A stretch of DNA of 64,000 bases from an uncultured Ruminococcus sp. (GTDB lineage: Bacteria; Bacillota; Clostridia; Oscillospirales; Ruminococcaceae), in assembly GCA_910584195.1 (NCBI GenBank), contig CAJTYV010000001.1, positions 128,718 through 192,717 of the forward strand, in the 5' to 3' direction. Below, in pieces: positions 1 to 7,851 of the stretch. Both the position numbers and the translations under genes were made by a program. The notes under the pieces are model-generated. The model was not told where the DNA came from, did not search any database, and saw only the letters and a program-made list of their open reading frames with translations. How positions within the stretch are numbered: position 1 is the first letter of the stretch; each line of letters opens with the position of its first letter.

Positions 1-322
1 AGAACTTGGGCTGAACTCTGCGCAATATCCTTATGTAATCAAAGAATAACTGTCCACGTTCATCATCTATGCCACGCAAAGAACCTGCTTCTGACCACGA
101 CTGACAAGGTGGACCTCCTATAATGCCGTCAACATCAGTAGGAAAATCAGCTTCATTTACTTTTCTGATGTCTCCCTCTATCAGATGTGTCTTAGGATGA
201 TTGACCTTAAAAGTTTCCCATATTGTTTTATCATATTCATTTGCCACTGGTATTTTAAATCCGGCTCGTTCAAATCCTAAATCGAGGCCGCCGCAACCAG
301 AAAATAAACTGATAACATTCAT
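1..322 (-). CDS. C5-cytosine DNA methyltransferase, N-terminal part, cut by the window edge
   Basis: Reading leftwards from ATG at 322 gives 107 codons before the window ends. The start MNVISLFSGCGGLDLGFERAG is motif I of C5-cytosine methyltransferases (AdoMet binding, FSGCGG), and residues near 78-84 read GGPPCQSWS, which is motif IV with the catalytic Pro-Cys. The following RGIDDERGQLF block is also typical of the Dcm/M.HhaI family. The enzyme would methylate cytosine C5 in a short DNA target, either as part of a restriction-modification system or as an orphan enzyme. The C-terminal target-recognition domain and any partner nuclease lie outside the window. It sits in the mobile region that carries the serine recombinase, which suggests cargo. 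Confidence 0.9.
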   Translation of the reverse strand, partial: MNVISLFSGCGGLDLGFERAGFKIPVANEYDKTIWETFKVNHPKTHLIEGDIRKVNEADFPTDVDGIIGGPPCQSWSEAGSLRGIDDERGQLFFDYIRILRRVQPKF

Positions 323-360
323 GTTTACAACTCCAATTCGATTACAATATTCCATTTATA

Positions 361-570
361 TTATACTACAAAAAGAGAGAAAAGGCAAGAAAATATCATA
401 ATAAATTCGTTATCTAATGTTTGCATGGTCAGAATGTCTTTTTTTACTTTGTTAATGAACATAATATCAGCATCACATATTGCTATTTCTATATTATCAC
501 ATCCCCATATAAATATTTTACCATATTTGATCGAAGATTGCAAGATTTCTTCTATTCTAATCCAACTCAT
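361..570 (-). CDS. Small hypothetical protein, doubtful
   Basis: An open frame of 69 codons starts inside the last codons of the DUF6076-like fragment and stops about 40 bases before the methyltransferase start. Its composition is plausible for a protein (Ile-rich, with a hydrophobic C terminus), but the upstream Shine-Dalgarno match is weak and I recognise no family. It may be a real short gene in the methyltransferase transcript or a chance frame. No function is proposed. Confidence 0.25.
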   Translation of the reverse strand: MSWIRIEEILQSSIKYGKIFIWGCDNIEIAICDADIMFINKVKKDILTMQTLDNEFIMIFSCLFSLFVV

Positions 571-1131
571 GAATCAATCTCAAAAACTCCTCATCGTTCA
601 ATCCGCCATTTTTCCATAGATTCCGAGCTTTACGCACCTTGCTATGCCACTCAGCGTAGTCATTGTAATCCAAATCCTTGCCTGTTTTTTCATCTGACAG
701 CTTATCCTCAAAACGCTCTACACGTTTGAAATTGCGGTTTGCAGCTTTATCGTATTCAGACAGCACAATAGAGTGTTCTGCATTGAGTTTCTTCATGAAT
801 GCTGGTCCGATGTCCTTGCAAGTTCTGCCGTCTTCTGTTCTCACACGGTCGCAGTAATGTGTTTTTCTTTTGGTCTTGGGAATGAAAAAGTGTCCGCAAT
901 ATCTGCACATACTCAAATTTACATCATGCTGCAAAACATTTATAAAAATGAACCACATATAATCTTTAAGCGTATCAAATCTGTAACCTTTTGTAAAGGG
1001 ATAGCTGAATTTTGTTATCTGAAACATCGTTTCATCAGGTGGTGTAACTGAAATGATCTCCTCAAATCGACAGTTGAAAATTGTACCTCTGCCAAATGCA
1101 ACCGTGCGGACTTTTTCTGCGTGAGTACCAT
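557..1131 (-). pseudogene. DUF6076-like zinc-ribbon protein, N terminus removed by an IS end
   Basis: The first ATG gives 156 residues with a zinc-ribbon-like block near residues 41-60 (CRYCGHFF, then HYCDR), followed by a charged helical C terminus with WHSKVRKARN. I recall this type as DUF6076, of unknown function, common in mobile regions of clostridia. The same frame stays open upstream of that ATG for about 35 more codons (SNGTHAEKVRTVAFGRG is readable) and breaks at the terminal repeat of the IS remnant at 1132. The gene therefore extended further and lost its 5' part. A protein from the internal ATG could still be made. Confidence 0.7.
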
Positions 1132-1497
1132 TGGACCATAGTCAATAAAGTAGACAGAAAAATTAAAAAAGCGATTCAAATTGGACAGGAGCCAAAAGGT
1201 TATTAGCGGAATGAGGACGATTGAAATTGTAGAAATGAATATACTCAAAAACAGACAGTTCCACTTCCTCGATTGAATGATAAGAATTACGATTTATTTC
1301 TTCAAGTTTGAGAAATTTGAAAAAGGCTTCTGCCACAGCGTTGTCATAAGGATGTCCCTTTTTAGAAAACGACTGAATAAAAGTTGCTTTATCAAGTCTT
1401 TTTCTGAATTCATCACTTGTGTACTGAGAACCTCTGTCAGAATGAAATATTACATTTTGCGGATAGTTCCTGTTTTTCAATGCTGATTCAAACAACA
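1132..1497 (-). mobile_element. Remnant of an IS3-family (IS150-type) insertion sequence, one end only
   Basis: The end at 1132 reads TGGACCATAGTCAATAAAG on the plus strand, followed by TAGACAG. This resembles IS150-group terminal repeats, which begin TG and contain AATAAAGT.AGACA. Inside it lies the C-terminal half of an OrfB transposase on the minus strand. The other end, OrfA and the first half of OrfB are absent: homology stops at about 1495, immediately before the Shine-Dalgarno of the next gene. The element is dead and its loss of one end marks a recombination junction. Confidence 0.75.
1163..1495 (-). pseudogene. IS150-type OrfB transposase, C-terminal fragment
   Basis: About 110 residues of a DDE (rve) integrase core remain, beginning at FESALKNRNYP. 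FHSDRGSQYTS holds the second catalytic Asp, and NAVAEAFFKFLK holds the catalytic Glu. The end YNFNRPHSANNLLAP is the conserved IS3-family C-terminal motif. The first catalytic Asp and the N-terminal helix-turn-helix parts are missing, so it cannot transpose. Residues upstream of FESAL in this frame are unrelated and lie antisense to the small gene at 1515. Confidence 0.88.
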
Positions 1498-1514
1498 AGG
1501 AGGTCGATAAACAT

Positions 1515-1697
1515 ATGCCAAGGCCGAGAGCGATACCCAAAATCAATTCAGTCATTGTCACATACAACGGCGATAAAAAATCCTTTGAAATTTTTATGGA
1601 GTCCATGATTTTGGATTACTTGAATTCGTGTAGTATAGCCAAATCTGCGCCTCCCGAATTTGTTGGTAAGGTAGATAAAATTACAAAGTCGGCGTGA
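1515..1697 (+). CDS. Small protein upstream of the serine recombinase (60 aa)
   Basis: A strong Shine-Dalgarno (AAGGAGGT, then 8 bases) precedes ATG, giving a 60-residue protein starting MPRPRAIPKINSV and with a basic, mixed alpha/beta-like composition. It is 93 bases upstream of the large serine recombinase on the same strand. Small basic proteins next to large serine integrases are often recombination directionality factors or regulators. That role is inference from position only, since I recognise no named domain. The opposite-strand frame over the same DNA is a fusion of junk to the transposase remnant, so this strand is preferred. Confidence 0.6.
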   Translation: MPRPRAIPKINSVIVTYNGDKKSFEIFMESMILDYLNSCSIAKSAPPEFVGKVDKITKSA

Positions 1698-1731
1698 TTG
1701 CTGGACTTTCAGAAACGGTTGTGATATGGTT

Positions 1732-1759
1732 GTCGTAGCACCAAGCAAGGTGCTGCGAC
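1732..1759 (+). other. Strong hairpin between the small ORF and the recombinase gene
   Basis: GTCGTAGCACC and GGTGCTGCGAC form an 11-base stem (one T-G pair) around a 6-base loop, ending 31 bases before the recombinase start. No T run follows, so it is not an obvious terminator. It could be an attenuator, a recombinase-binding site, or an mRNA stabiliser. Confidence 0.55.
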
Positions 1760-1790
1760 TGCCCACTACACAAATTCAAAGGAGGTTGAT

Positions 1791-3365
1791 ATGATGAGAG
1801 CGTGGCTGTACTACAGACTTTCCCGTGACGAGGATGAGGAGATGAACAGCTTACAGAATCAGCGACAGATACTTGTTGACTACGCTGAGCAGAACGGTTA
1901 TGAAATCGTTGGTGAGAGCTTTGATGATAATGTTTCGGGAATGACGTTCAACAGAAAAGGGTTGGGTGAACTTGAAATCGCTGTTGATGAGGGTAAAATT
2001 GATGTGGTTCTGGTCAAAGATTTATCAAGATTAGGGCGTCATCGTACCCAAACAGAACTGTTCATAGATCACTTGCGACAGAATAATGTCAGAGTGTATT
2101 CCGTTACCGAGGGCATTGATTCTGCCAATGAAAACGATGACTTACTAATAGGATTCAAGCAGATTTTTAATGATTTTTATGCTAAAGACATCAGTAAAAA
2201 GGTCAAGGCTGGAATGCGTCAGAAACAGAAAAGCAAAGGTCTGGTTCTCACGCTGCCGCTCGGTTACTACCTTGACCGCAACACTAATGAAGTAAAAATT
2301 GATGAAGAAACGGCATGGATAGTGCGTGAGGTGTTCAGACTTTACGTTGACGGATACGGACTGACTACCATTGCCAAAAAGATGAATGCTGACGGTATCA
2401 GATCGCCTGATTATTATTTCAATCGAAAACTTGCCGACTGGAAACCAGATATTTCAAAAAAGTACTTATGGGTACAAACCGCCGTAAAGCGTATTCTGAC
2501 TAACGAACTTTACATCGGTACGATGGTAAATCACAAGACTGTAACAAGTAAGATTTACAAGACCAAGACATTCATACCGCAGGATGAACAGTATCGGCAT
2601 GAGAATTTCTGCGAGCCTATCATAGACGAAACAACTTGGAAACAGGCTCAATTTTTACTGGAACAGCGTTCAAAAATCAATCCACGCTCACAAAACGGTC
2701 GTAAACTTCATCGCTATGCAGGATTGATAAAATGTGCCGATTGCGGCTCGGGATTTACTGCACGAACTCGAAAATGGCGTGGAAATGAATACGTTGAATA
2801 CACTTGCAATAGCTGCCACAGATACGGAAAGGAATACTGTACTCCACACACCATAAGAGAGAATCAGCTTGACGAACTTGTAGAAAATGAGGTAAAATCA
2901 CTTAGAGATAGCATCTTGGCGGAGAGCGATAAATACGATAAAATAGTCAGGGATTGGCTCAGAAAGAAGCCTTTGTATGAGCAACAGATTCAACAGAATA
3001 ATGATAAAATTCTATCGCTCAAACAGCAGATTGAAGATTTGATTATAGAGCGAATTGGCGACAGAGAACACGCTACGGTCTACAACAATATGATCGCTAA
3101 GCGTGAGGAAGAAATAGCATCCCTTGAAAAAAAGATATCGGAGCTCAAAGAATATGACAAGGTCTGTAAGCAGCGAAAAGAACATCTGAAAAGTACAACC
3201 CAGATACTTGATGAAATCTTATCTGAGGGCAAAATTTCAGATGTTAATCTCAGAATGCTCGTAAATAAAATCTTGATTCACCAAAATGAGGATAAGAGCC
3301 TTGATGTTAAATTTGAGATGAATGGGGATTTTAACGGGTCGGCGAATGTATTTGGGGGAGAATGA
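1791..3365 (+). CDS. Large serine recombinase (site-specific integrase)
   Basis: The protein has 524 residues. The N-terminal resolvase domain (about 3-150) begins AWLYYRLSRDEDE, with the nucleophile Ser in the Y.R.S motif and SLQNQR following. The LVKDLSRLGR block also fits. A Recombinase domain (about 170-275) comes next. A zinc ribbon follows (CADCGSGF ... CNSC ... YC, about 315-350), then a coiled coil (about 370-470). This is the architecture of TndX/phiC31-type integrases that insert and excise mobile elements through a Ser-DNA intermediate. GGAGGT precedes two consecutive ATGs, and the second (1794) has the better spacing. It closes the mobile region and is followed by a terminator. 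Confidence 0.95.
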   Translation: MMRAWLYYRLSRDEDEEMNSLQNQRQILVDYAEQNGYEIVGESFDDNVSGMTFNRKGLGELEIAVDEGKIDVVLVKDLSRLGRHRTQTELFIDHLRQNNVRVYSVTEGIDSANENDDLLIGFKQIFNDFYAKDISKKVKAGMRQKQKSKGLVLTLPLGYYLDRNTNEVKIDEETAWIVREVFRLYVDGYGLTTIAKKMNADGIRSPDYYFNRKLADWKPDISKKYLWVQTAVKRILTNELYIGTMVNHKTVTSKIYKTKTFIPQDEQYRHENFCEPIIDETTWKQAQFLLEQRSKINPRSQNGRKLHRYAGLIKCADCGSGFTARTRKWRGNEYVEYTCNSCHRYGKEYCTPHTIRENQLDELVENEVKSLRDSILAESDKYDKIVRDWLRKKPLYEQQIQQNNDKILSLKQQIEDLIIERIGDREHATVYNNMIAKREEEIASLEKKISELKEYDKVCKQRKEHLKSTTQILDEILSEGKISDVNLRMLVNKILIHQNEDKSLDVKFEMNGDFNGSANVFGGE

Positions 3366-3389
3366 TAAATTAGAAACGGCATAAAATTA

Positions 3390-3428
3390 ACGGCTGTAAG
3401 ATGACAAATGCTTACAGCCGTTGTGTTT
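3390..3428 (+). terminator. Terminator after the serine recombinase, probably bidirectional
   Basis: ACGGCTGTAAG and CTTACAGCCGT form a perfect 11-bp stem with a 10-base loop, followed by TGTGTTTTT on the plus strand. On the minus strand it is followed by an AT-rich TTAATTTTAT. It lies between the converging recombinase and PhzF-family genes. The element's attachment site should be near here or further right. Confidence 0.85.
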
Positions 3429-3447
3429 TTGATATAATAAATTGAAA

Positions 3448-4221
3448 TTATAAATTTAATTCAGATACCGAATAAAGAACGGCTTTTCCTGAAATAACTA
3501 CCCTGTCGCCTTTCATTTCACATATAAGTTCACCGCCTCTTTCGGAAGCCTGATATGCGTTTATGGTACTTTTTCCTAATCTGTTTACCCAATACGGAGC
3601 AATCATACAATGTGCGGAACCTGTCACAGGATCTTCGTTTACTTTTAATTTTGGTGCAAAGAAACGAGATACACAGTCATATTCTTTTCCAGGTGCGGTA
3701 ACCCCTACGCCTTGTCCTTCCAGATGTACCATTTTTTCAAAATCAGGTTTCAAACTGCGAACGATCTCCTCGTTTTCGTAAACCAAAAGCAGATCACGAT
3801 CTATATAAGCTTTTATCGGAGCTATGCCAAATACGTCCGTCATAGCGGAGATAACGGCAGTTTCACGGCAATGATAAGCAGGAAAATTCATAGCAATTAA
3901 ATCGTTCTGCCTGCTTACAAATAGATCGCCGCTTGTGGTATGAAATATAAGTTTATCGTTGTCCGTTTCATAAAATTTAAATAAAACATAGGAAGCGGCA
4001 AGAGTTGCGTGTCCGCAAAGATCGATCTCTCCTCCCGGAGTAAACCATCTAAGGTCGTACCCATCAGCATTTTTTACGGTAAATGCAGTTTCGGAAAAGT
4101 TGTTTTCCTTGGTAATATTCATCATCATCTCATCCGAAAGCCAATAGTCAAGTACGCATACGGCGGCTTGATTCCCGTGAAATATTCGTTCTGTAAATGT
4201 GTCTAAAATATATTGTTTCAT
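3448..4221 (-). CDS. PhzF family isomerase-like protein
   Basis: The 257-residue protein matches the PhzF fold: DTFTERIFHGNQAAV at the N terminus, the FSETAF motif with the likely catalytic Glu at about residue 44, GGEIDLCGHATLA near 64-76, and DPVTGSAHC near 197-205. PhzF proteins are diaminopimelate-epimerase-fold isomerases, and most bacterial paralogues outside phenazine clusters have unknown substrates. No phenazine genes are present here. The gene has AAGGGGA upstream and stands alone, converging on the mobile element. Confidence 0.88.
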   Translation of the reverse strand: MKQYILDTFTERIFHGNQAAVCVLDYWLSDEMMMNITKENNFSETAFTVKNADGYDLRWFTPGGEIDLCGHATLAASYVLFKFYETDNDKLIFHTTSGDLFVSRQNDLIAMNFPAYHCRETAVISAMTDVFGIAPIKAYIDRDLLLVYENEEIVRSLKPDFEKMVHLEGQGVGVTAPGKEYDCVSRFFAPKLKVNEDPVTGSAHCMIAPYWVNRLGKSTINAYQASERGGELICEMKGDRVVISGKAVLYSVSELNL

Positions 4222-4278
4222 TTTTATTTTCCCCTTAAAGTGCTTGATTTTTTATTATATTTATGCCGCACTTGTTTA

Positions 4279-4751
4279 TCATTCGTAAAACTTGCCTGTG
4301 ATCTGTGTAACGTTTAACTCAATAACAGCAGTACCCTTAACCATATTTTCGGGCAATTGTGAATTTTCAAGATGAGGCGTATATTTATTTACGATCTTAT
4401 TTAATATACTTCTTTTCACCGATATATCTTCCAATATAACGGCGGTTCCTTTGGCAACAACACTCTGATATTTCGTATTAGTATCGCAGGGCTTATTTTC
4501 ACTATCAAGTAAAAGACAGTCCATTTCATATGCGGTAAAACAAACATTAGCGTTGTTTTTTATATTTGAAATTTTTTCACCTGCCGCCAAACCGTGAATA
4601 TAAATTTTCTCGTTAAAATAAACGAAGTGAACGGGAACAACATAGGGGTGTTGTCTGAAGATACGGTAGCAAGACAGCCCGTATGCACTCTGTTCATTAT
4701 AGATTCTATCTGATTTTTATCAAGCTGATGCGTTTTCATTCTGTACTGCAT
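4279..4751 (-). pseudogene. PNPOx/Nim-like FMN-binding split-barrel protein, frameshifted
   Basis: Two overlapping frames together make one protein of about 155 residues. The first starts MQYRMKTHQLDKNQIES and runs to SSDNTP. The second resumes as YVVPVHFVYFNEKIYIHG and continues through AAGEKISN to ITGKFYE. The shift lies at a run of four C (plus-strand G at 4645-4648), and one extra C restores the whole frame. The family binds FMN and includes 5-nitroimidazole reductases. The break is either a recent inactivating deletion or a sequencing error in a homopolymer. Confidence 0.8.
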
Positions 4752-4766
4752 GAAATTGCTTCTTAA

Positions 4767-5246
4767 CTATCTTTCGTTTTTTCTTCTTTTCGCTGTAAAA
4801 GACTGTACTTCTATTTTGTATACCTTTGTATTTTGAAGTGAAACAGGATTAAATTTTCCGCCGTGAATATTATAATGCTCCAGAATTTTACCAAGTGTCT
4901 TTTCTTTTTCACTGTCGCCTACTGTCAAAATTATGCCCTGACCGATAACGCTTTCGTAAGCCATGCTTGCCGTGCAAACAAATTCGTTTATCGGCGGCAT
5001 AAGCATATGAGAACAGTCCATTTCAAAAGAGGCATGATTATTTTTTTCTATGACCTTATGTTTATACCCCTCGGTTGAACTATGGAAAAACAATGTTAGC
5101 TTATCGCCGTTTAATTCATATCCAAAATTCACAGGAATTATATAAGGGTATGTATCATCGTTTATAGCAATGCGAACGACATCACATTTATCTATAATAC
5201 TTTGAATATCGTTTACATCTGTTACTTCTCTGTCTCTTCTTCTCAT
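4767..5246 (-). CDS. PNPOx family FMN-binding split-barrel protein (Nim-like)
   Basis: The 159-residue protein begins MRRRDREV, then has CDVVRIAINDDTYPYIIPVNFGY (split in two strands), HSSTEGYKHKVIEKN and SFEMD, which are the FMN-binding blocks of Nim/PNPOx-like proteins. Function is probably flavin-dependent reduction of small electron-poor compounds, with substrate unknown. GGAGGG lies 7 bases before ATG. It is followed after 15 bases by the frameshifted relative, so the two form a tandem pair of paralogues. Confidence 0.85.
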   Translation of the reverse strand: MRRRDREVTDVNDIQSIIDKCDVVRIAINDDTYPYIIPVNFGYELNGDKLTLFFHSSTEGYKHKVIEKNNHASFEMDCSHMLMPPINEFVCTASMAYESVIGQGIILTVGDSEKEKTLGKILEHYNIHGGKFNPVSLQNTKVYKIEVQSFTAKRRKNER

Positions 5247-5301
5247 AATTTATCCCTCCGAACTTTAACGTATATAAACTTACGCCATAAATTTATCTTT
5301 G

Positions 5302-5337
5302 TAAAAAATTAAAGCTCCGGAAAAATTCCAAAGCTTT
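5302..5337 (-). terminator. Terminator after tRNA-Leu
   Basis: AAAGCT/AGCTTT flanks an inner GGAA/TTCC stem. On the minus strand it is followed by AATTTTTTAC. It begins two bases after the encoded CCA of the tRNA. Confidence 0.75.
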
Positions 5338-5339
5338 TG

Positions 5340-5426
5340 TGGTGCGGATAACAGGAGTTGAACCTGCACCGAGTTACCCCGACTGGCACCTGAAGCCAGC
5401 GCGTCTGCCTATTCCGCCATATCCGC
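5340..5426 (-). tRNA. tRNA-Leu (anticodon CAG)
   Basis: Read on the minus strand, acceptor GCGGATA pairs with TATCCGC, the discriminator is A and CCA is encoded (5342-5340). The anticodon stem CTGGC/GCCAG encloses loop TTCAGGT, giving CAG, which decodes CTG. A long variable arm (TCGGGGTAACTCGG region) and the T loop GTTCAACTC are present, as expected for a class II leucine tRNA of 87 bases. Confidence 0.96.
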
Positions 5427-5510
5427 ACATTACTTAATAAGTATATCACATTTATTCAAGTTTGTCAAGGGAATAAACAAATATTTAAAATAAAAATCTT
5501 AAAATATCAG

Positions 5511-5538
5511 AAAAAGCGGACGTGCAAGCCGTCCGCTG
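5511..5538 (-). terminator. Terminator of the CD1247-type gene
   Basis: AGCGGAC and GTCCGCT form the stem. On the minus strand a TTTTT run follows. It lies 10 bases past the stop codon of the gene at 5548. Confidence 0.85.
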
Positions 5539-5547
5539 AATTTACAG

Positions 5548-6021
5548 TTATTCCTTTTCGCCCTCATCAACTTCAGTAGAACCCTCAAAGTCCTCAATTG
5601 TAAGATCATCACAATCGAACTCAAGAAGCTCATTGCAATTTGGACAATTAATAGAGCCTTCTTCAATCATGCCCTCATCAATAAGGATAGTATCGCCGCA
5701 GGAGGGACAAGTAATCTCATAAAGCTCTTCGTCCTCATCGAAATCATAATCCTCATCATCGTCCTCAAGACATTCGCCGCATTCCTCAAAATCGCAGTCC
5801 TCATCATAAATATCCTCCTCGACCTGACCGAGATCCTGATCAAGAATATCGCAAAGCTCCGTCAATTCATCAACCTGTGACTGAAGATCTTCAACATAAG
5901 CTACCAAATCCGACATTACATCAGACATCTGAAGAAGCGCCTTGCCCTCCTTAGTAGAATTATCGATCTCAAGACCGTCAAGCAATCCCTGTAAATAAGA
6001 CATTTTCTCAGTAAGCTTCAT
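5548..6021 (-). CDS. CD1247-type acidic zinc-ribbon protein
   Basis: The 157-residue protein starts MKLTEKMSYLQGLLDGLEID, a helical N-terminal block that I associate with the CD1247 N-terminal domain family of clostridia. A predicted coiled coil (40-70) follows, then a very acidic segment (70-100). The C-terminal zinc ribbon has CPSCGD at about 106-111 and CPNCNE at about 127-132. Function is unknown. It lies just upstream of the tRNA-Leu and downstream of efp on the same strand, with its own terminator. GAGGGA lies 9 bases before ATG. Confidence 0.8.
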   Translation of the reverse strand: MKLTEKMSYLQGLLDGLEIDNSTKEGKALLQMSDVMSDLVAYVEDLQSQVDELTELCDILDQDLGQVEEDIYDEDCDFEECGECLEDDDEDYDFDEDEELYEITCPSCGDTILIDEGMIEEGSINCPNCNELLEFDCDDLTIEDFEGSTEVDEGEKE

Positions 6022-6083
6022 AACAAGCTTTCCCTCCTTTAATTCATAATTAATATTTAATTCATAATTTTAAAAAATATGAA

Positions 6084-6641
6084 TTATGCTCTTGACATAT
6101 ACTCTCCCGTACGCGTGTCAACCTGAATCTTTTCGCCCTCGTCAATGAACAGCGGAACTTTAATTTCCGCACCGGTTTCAAGAACGGCAGGCTTTGTTGC
6201 GTTTGTAGCAGTATCGCCTTTGAAACCCGGATCCGTCTGAGTAACAACTAATTCAACAAAGTTAGGCGGTTCAACACCGAAAACATTTCCCTTATAAGAA
6301 AGAATTTTGCAAATCATCTCTTCCTTAACAAATTTGAAGCTGTCACCGAGAACAGACGCGCTTATCGGCAGCTGCTCATATGTTTCCATATCCATGAAAT
6401 AATAAAGGTCGCCATCGTTATAGCTGTACTGCATATCCTTTCTCTCAACAAAAGCCGTAGGGAATTTAGCTGTAGGGTTAAAAGAAGTTTCAACAACTGA
6501 ACCCGTAATAACGTTCTTATACTTTGTGCGTACGAAAGCAGCGCCCTTTCCTGGTTTAACGTGCTGGAACTCAACTACCTGTACAACTTGTCCATCCAGT
6601 TCAAAGGTTACGCCGTTTCTGAAATCGCCTGCTGAAATCAT
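6084..6641 (-). CDS. efp: Elongation factor P
   Basis: The 185-residue protein has the three-domain EF-P layout and normal length. MISAGDFRNGVTFELDG opens it. Domain I has the loop KPGKGAAFVR, where the modifiable Lys lies at about position 32. The C-terminal signature KVPLFIDEGEKIQVDTRTGEY is split across the last barrel. EF-P enters the E site and relieves ribosome stalling at polyproline. GGAGGTATTTTTT precedes ATG. It has its own promoter at 6737-6765, and a proline-specific peptidase gene lies directly upstream, an arrangement also seen in other Firmicutes. Confidence 0.97.
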   Translation of the reverse strand: MISAGDFRNGVTFELDGQVVQVVEFQHVKPGKGAAFVRTKYKNVITGSVVETSFNPTAKFPTAFVERKDMQYSYNDGDLYYFMDMETYEQLPISASVLGDSFKFVKEEMICKILSYKGNVFGVEPPNFVELVVTQTDPGFKGDTATNATKPAVLETGAEIKVPLFIDEGEKIQVDTRTGEYMSRA

Positions 6642-6736
6642 AAAAAATACCTCCGATATTTTAGTTAAGACTAAGAGTTAAAAATTTCACATCATCATTC
6701 TGCACAGCTTAACTCTTAACTATAATAATATGTATT

Positions 6737-6765
6737 ATTATAACATATTTTCAATACTTTTGCAA
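6737..6765 (-). promoter_or_regulatory. Sigma-A type promoter for efp
   Basis: On the minus strand TTGCAA, a 17-base spacer and TATAAT lie about 95 bases upstream of the efp start. This falls between efp and the end of the peptidase gene. Confidence 0.75.
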
Positions 6766-6782
6766 TACCTAAAACGATATTA

Positions 6783-7850
6783 TTACAAAGATATTATATT
6801 TTTTGCACTTTTTGTCAGATTTATACATCCATTTTCAGTTAAAATGACAAAGTCCTCTATTCGAACTCCGAATTTTCCGGCAATATATATTCCCGGCTCA
6901 ACAGTCACAACAGAATTTGTATTCAAACTTTTTTTATAGTAAGGAGCGGCATTCGGAAGCTCATGAATATCTAATCCAACTCCATGACCAAGAGCATGAC
7001 CGAAGAATTTGCCATATCCGGCTTCATCTATAATAGATCTTGCTATCAAATCAAGCTCCTGACCGTTCATTCCCGCATGAGCCGCTTCAATGGCTGACTG
7101 CTGAGCTTTCAGAACGATTCCATAGATCTTTGCCATTTCGTCGGTAGGCTTCCCCACACATACAGTTCTGGTCATATCGCTGTGATAACCGTTATATACC
7201 GCACCGAAATCCATAAGTACAAATTCTCCCTGACGAACTTTCTTATCCGATGGCACACCATGCGGCATAGATGTATTCTCACCAGCCAAAGCAATAGTCT
7301 CAAACGATATTCCCTCTGCTCCGTTCGCCATCATAAGACGTTCAAGCTCATGGGCTATCTCCCGCTCCGTAACCCCTTCTCTGATGAAATCAAGAATACC
7401 GTCAAAAGCGGCTTCTGCAATTTCCTGTGCTTTCGTTATACATGCAATCTCATCGCTGTCTTTCGACATGCGAAGATCATTAACAGCATTGCTCAAAGTG
7501 TCTGTATCAATTATATCAAAACCTTTAAGCATTTTTTTCATTTTATTAAGACGGCTGACCGTCACATCCTGAGCTTCTATCGCCATATTTTTCGCTCCAT
7601 GAGACAAAAGAAGCTTAGCAATCTGCGGGTAAAGCTTTTTTGCCTCGATAACCTCAGCCGCAGTTACAGTCTCACGTGCTTTCTCTATATATCTAAAATC
7701 TATAAGCAGATATGCCTTGCCCCGAAAAGCAAGAACCGCGCCTGCCGATGACTTCATACCTGTAAAATAACGTCTGTTTACATCTGAAGTTATAAGTACG
7801 CTGTTTATACGCTTCGGAAGCGTTTCAAAAAGTCTGTCTAATCTGTTCAT
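6783..7850 (-). CDS. Xaa-Pro aminopeptidase (M24 family)
   Basis: The protein has 355 residues from the ATG at 7850. A longer frame begins at 7880 inside aroQ, but the ATG just after the aroQ stop is the natural start. A creatinase-like N-terminal domain (1-125) is followed by the pita-bread catalytic domain. Metal ligands are visible: two Asp in LMDFGAVYNGYHSDMTRT, His in GHALGHGVGLDIHE, Glu in VEPGIY and Glu in GVRIEDF. It cleaves the N-terminal residue before proline in cytoplasmic peptides. It overlaps or abuts aroQ and precedes efp, so translational coupling is likely. Confidence 0.93.
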   Translation of the reverse strand: MNRLDRLFETLPKRINSVLITSDVNRRYFTGMKSSAGAVLAFRGKAYLLIDFRYIEKARETVTAAEVIEAKKLYPQIAKLLLSHGAKNMAIEAQDVTVSRLNKMKKMLKGFDIIDTDTLSNAVNDLRMSKDSDEIACITKAQEIAEAAFDGILDFIREGVTEREIAHELERLMMANGAEGISFETIALAGENTSMPHGVPSDKKVRQGEFVLMDFGAVYNGYHSDMTRTVCVGKPTDEMAKIYGIVLKAQQSAIEAAHAGMNGQELDLIARSIIDEAGYGKFFGHALGHGVGLDIHELPNAAPYYKKSLNTNSVVTVEPGIYIAGKFGVRIEDFVILTENGCINLTKSAKNIISL

Positions 7851-7851
7851 A

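Noticed and set aside
1163..1606. A 147-residue minus-strand frame as an intact transposase
   Set aside because: Only residues from about 38 on resemble IS3 OrfB; the first part is antisense to the well-signalled small gene at 1515.
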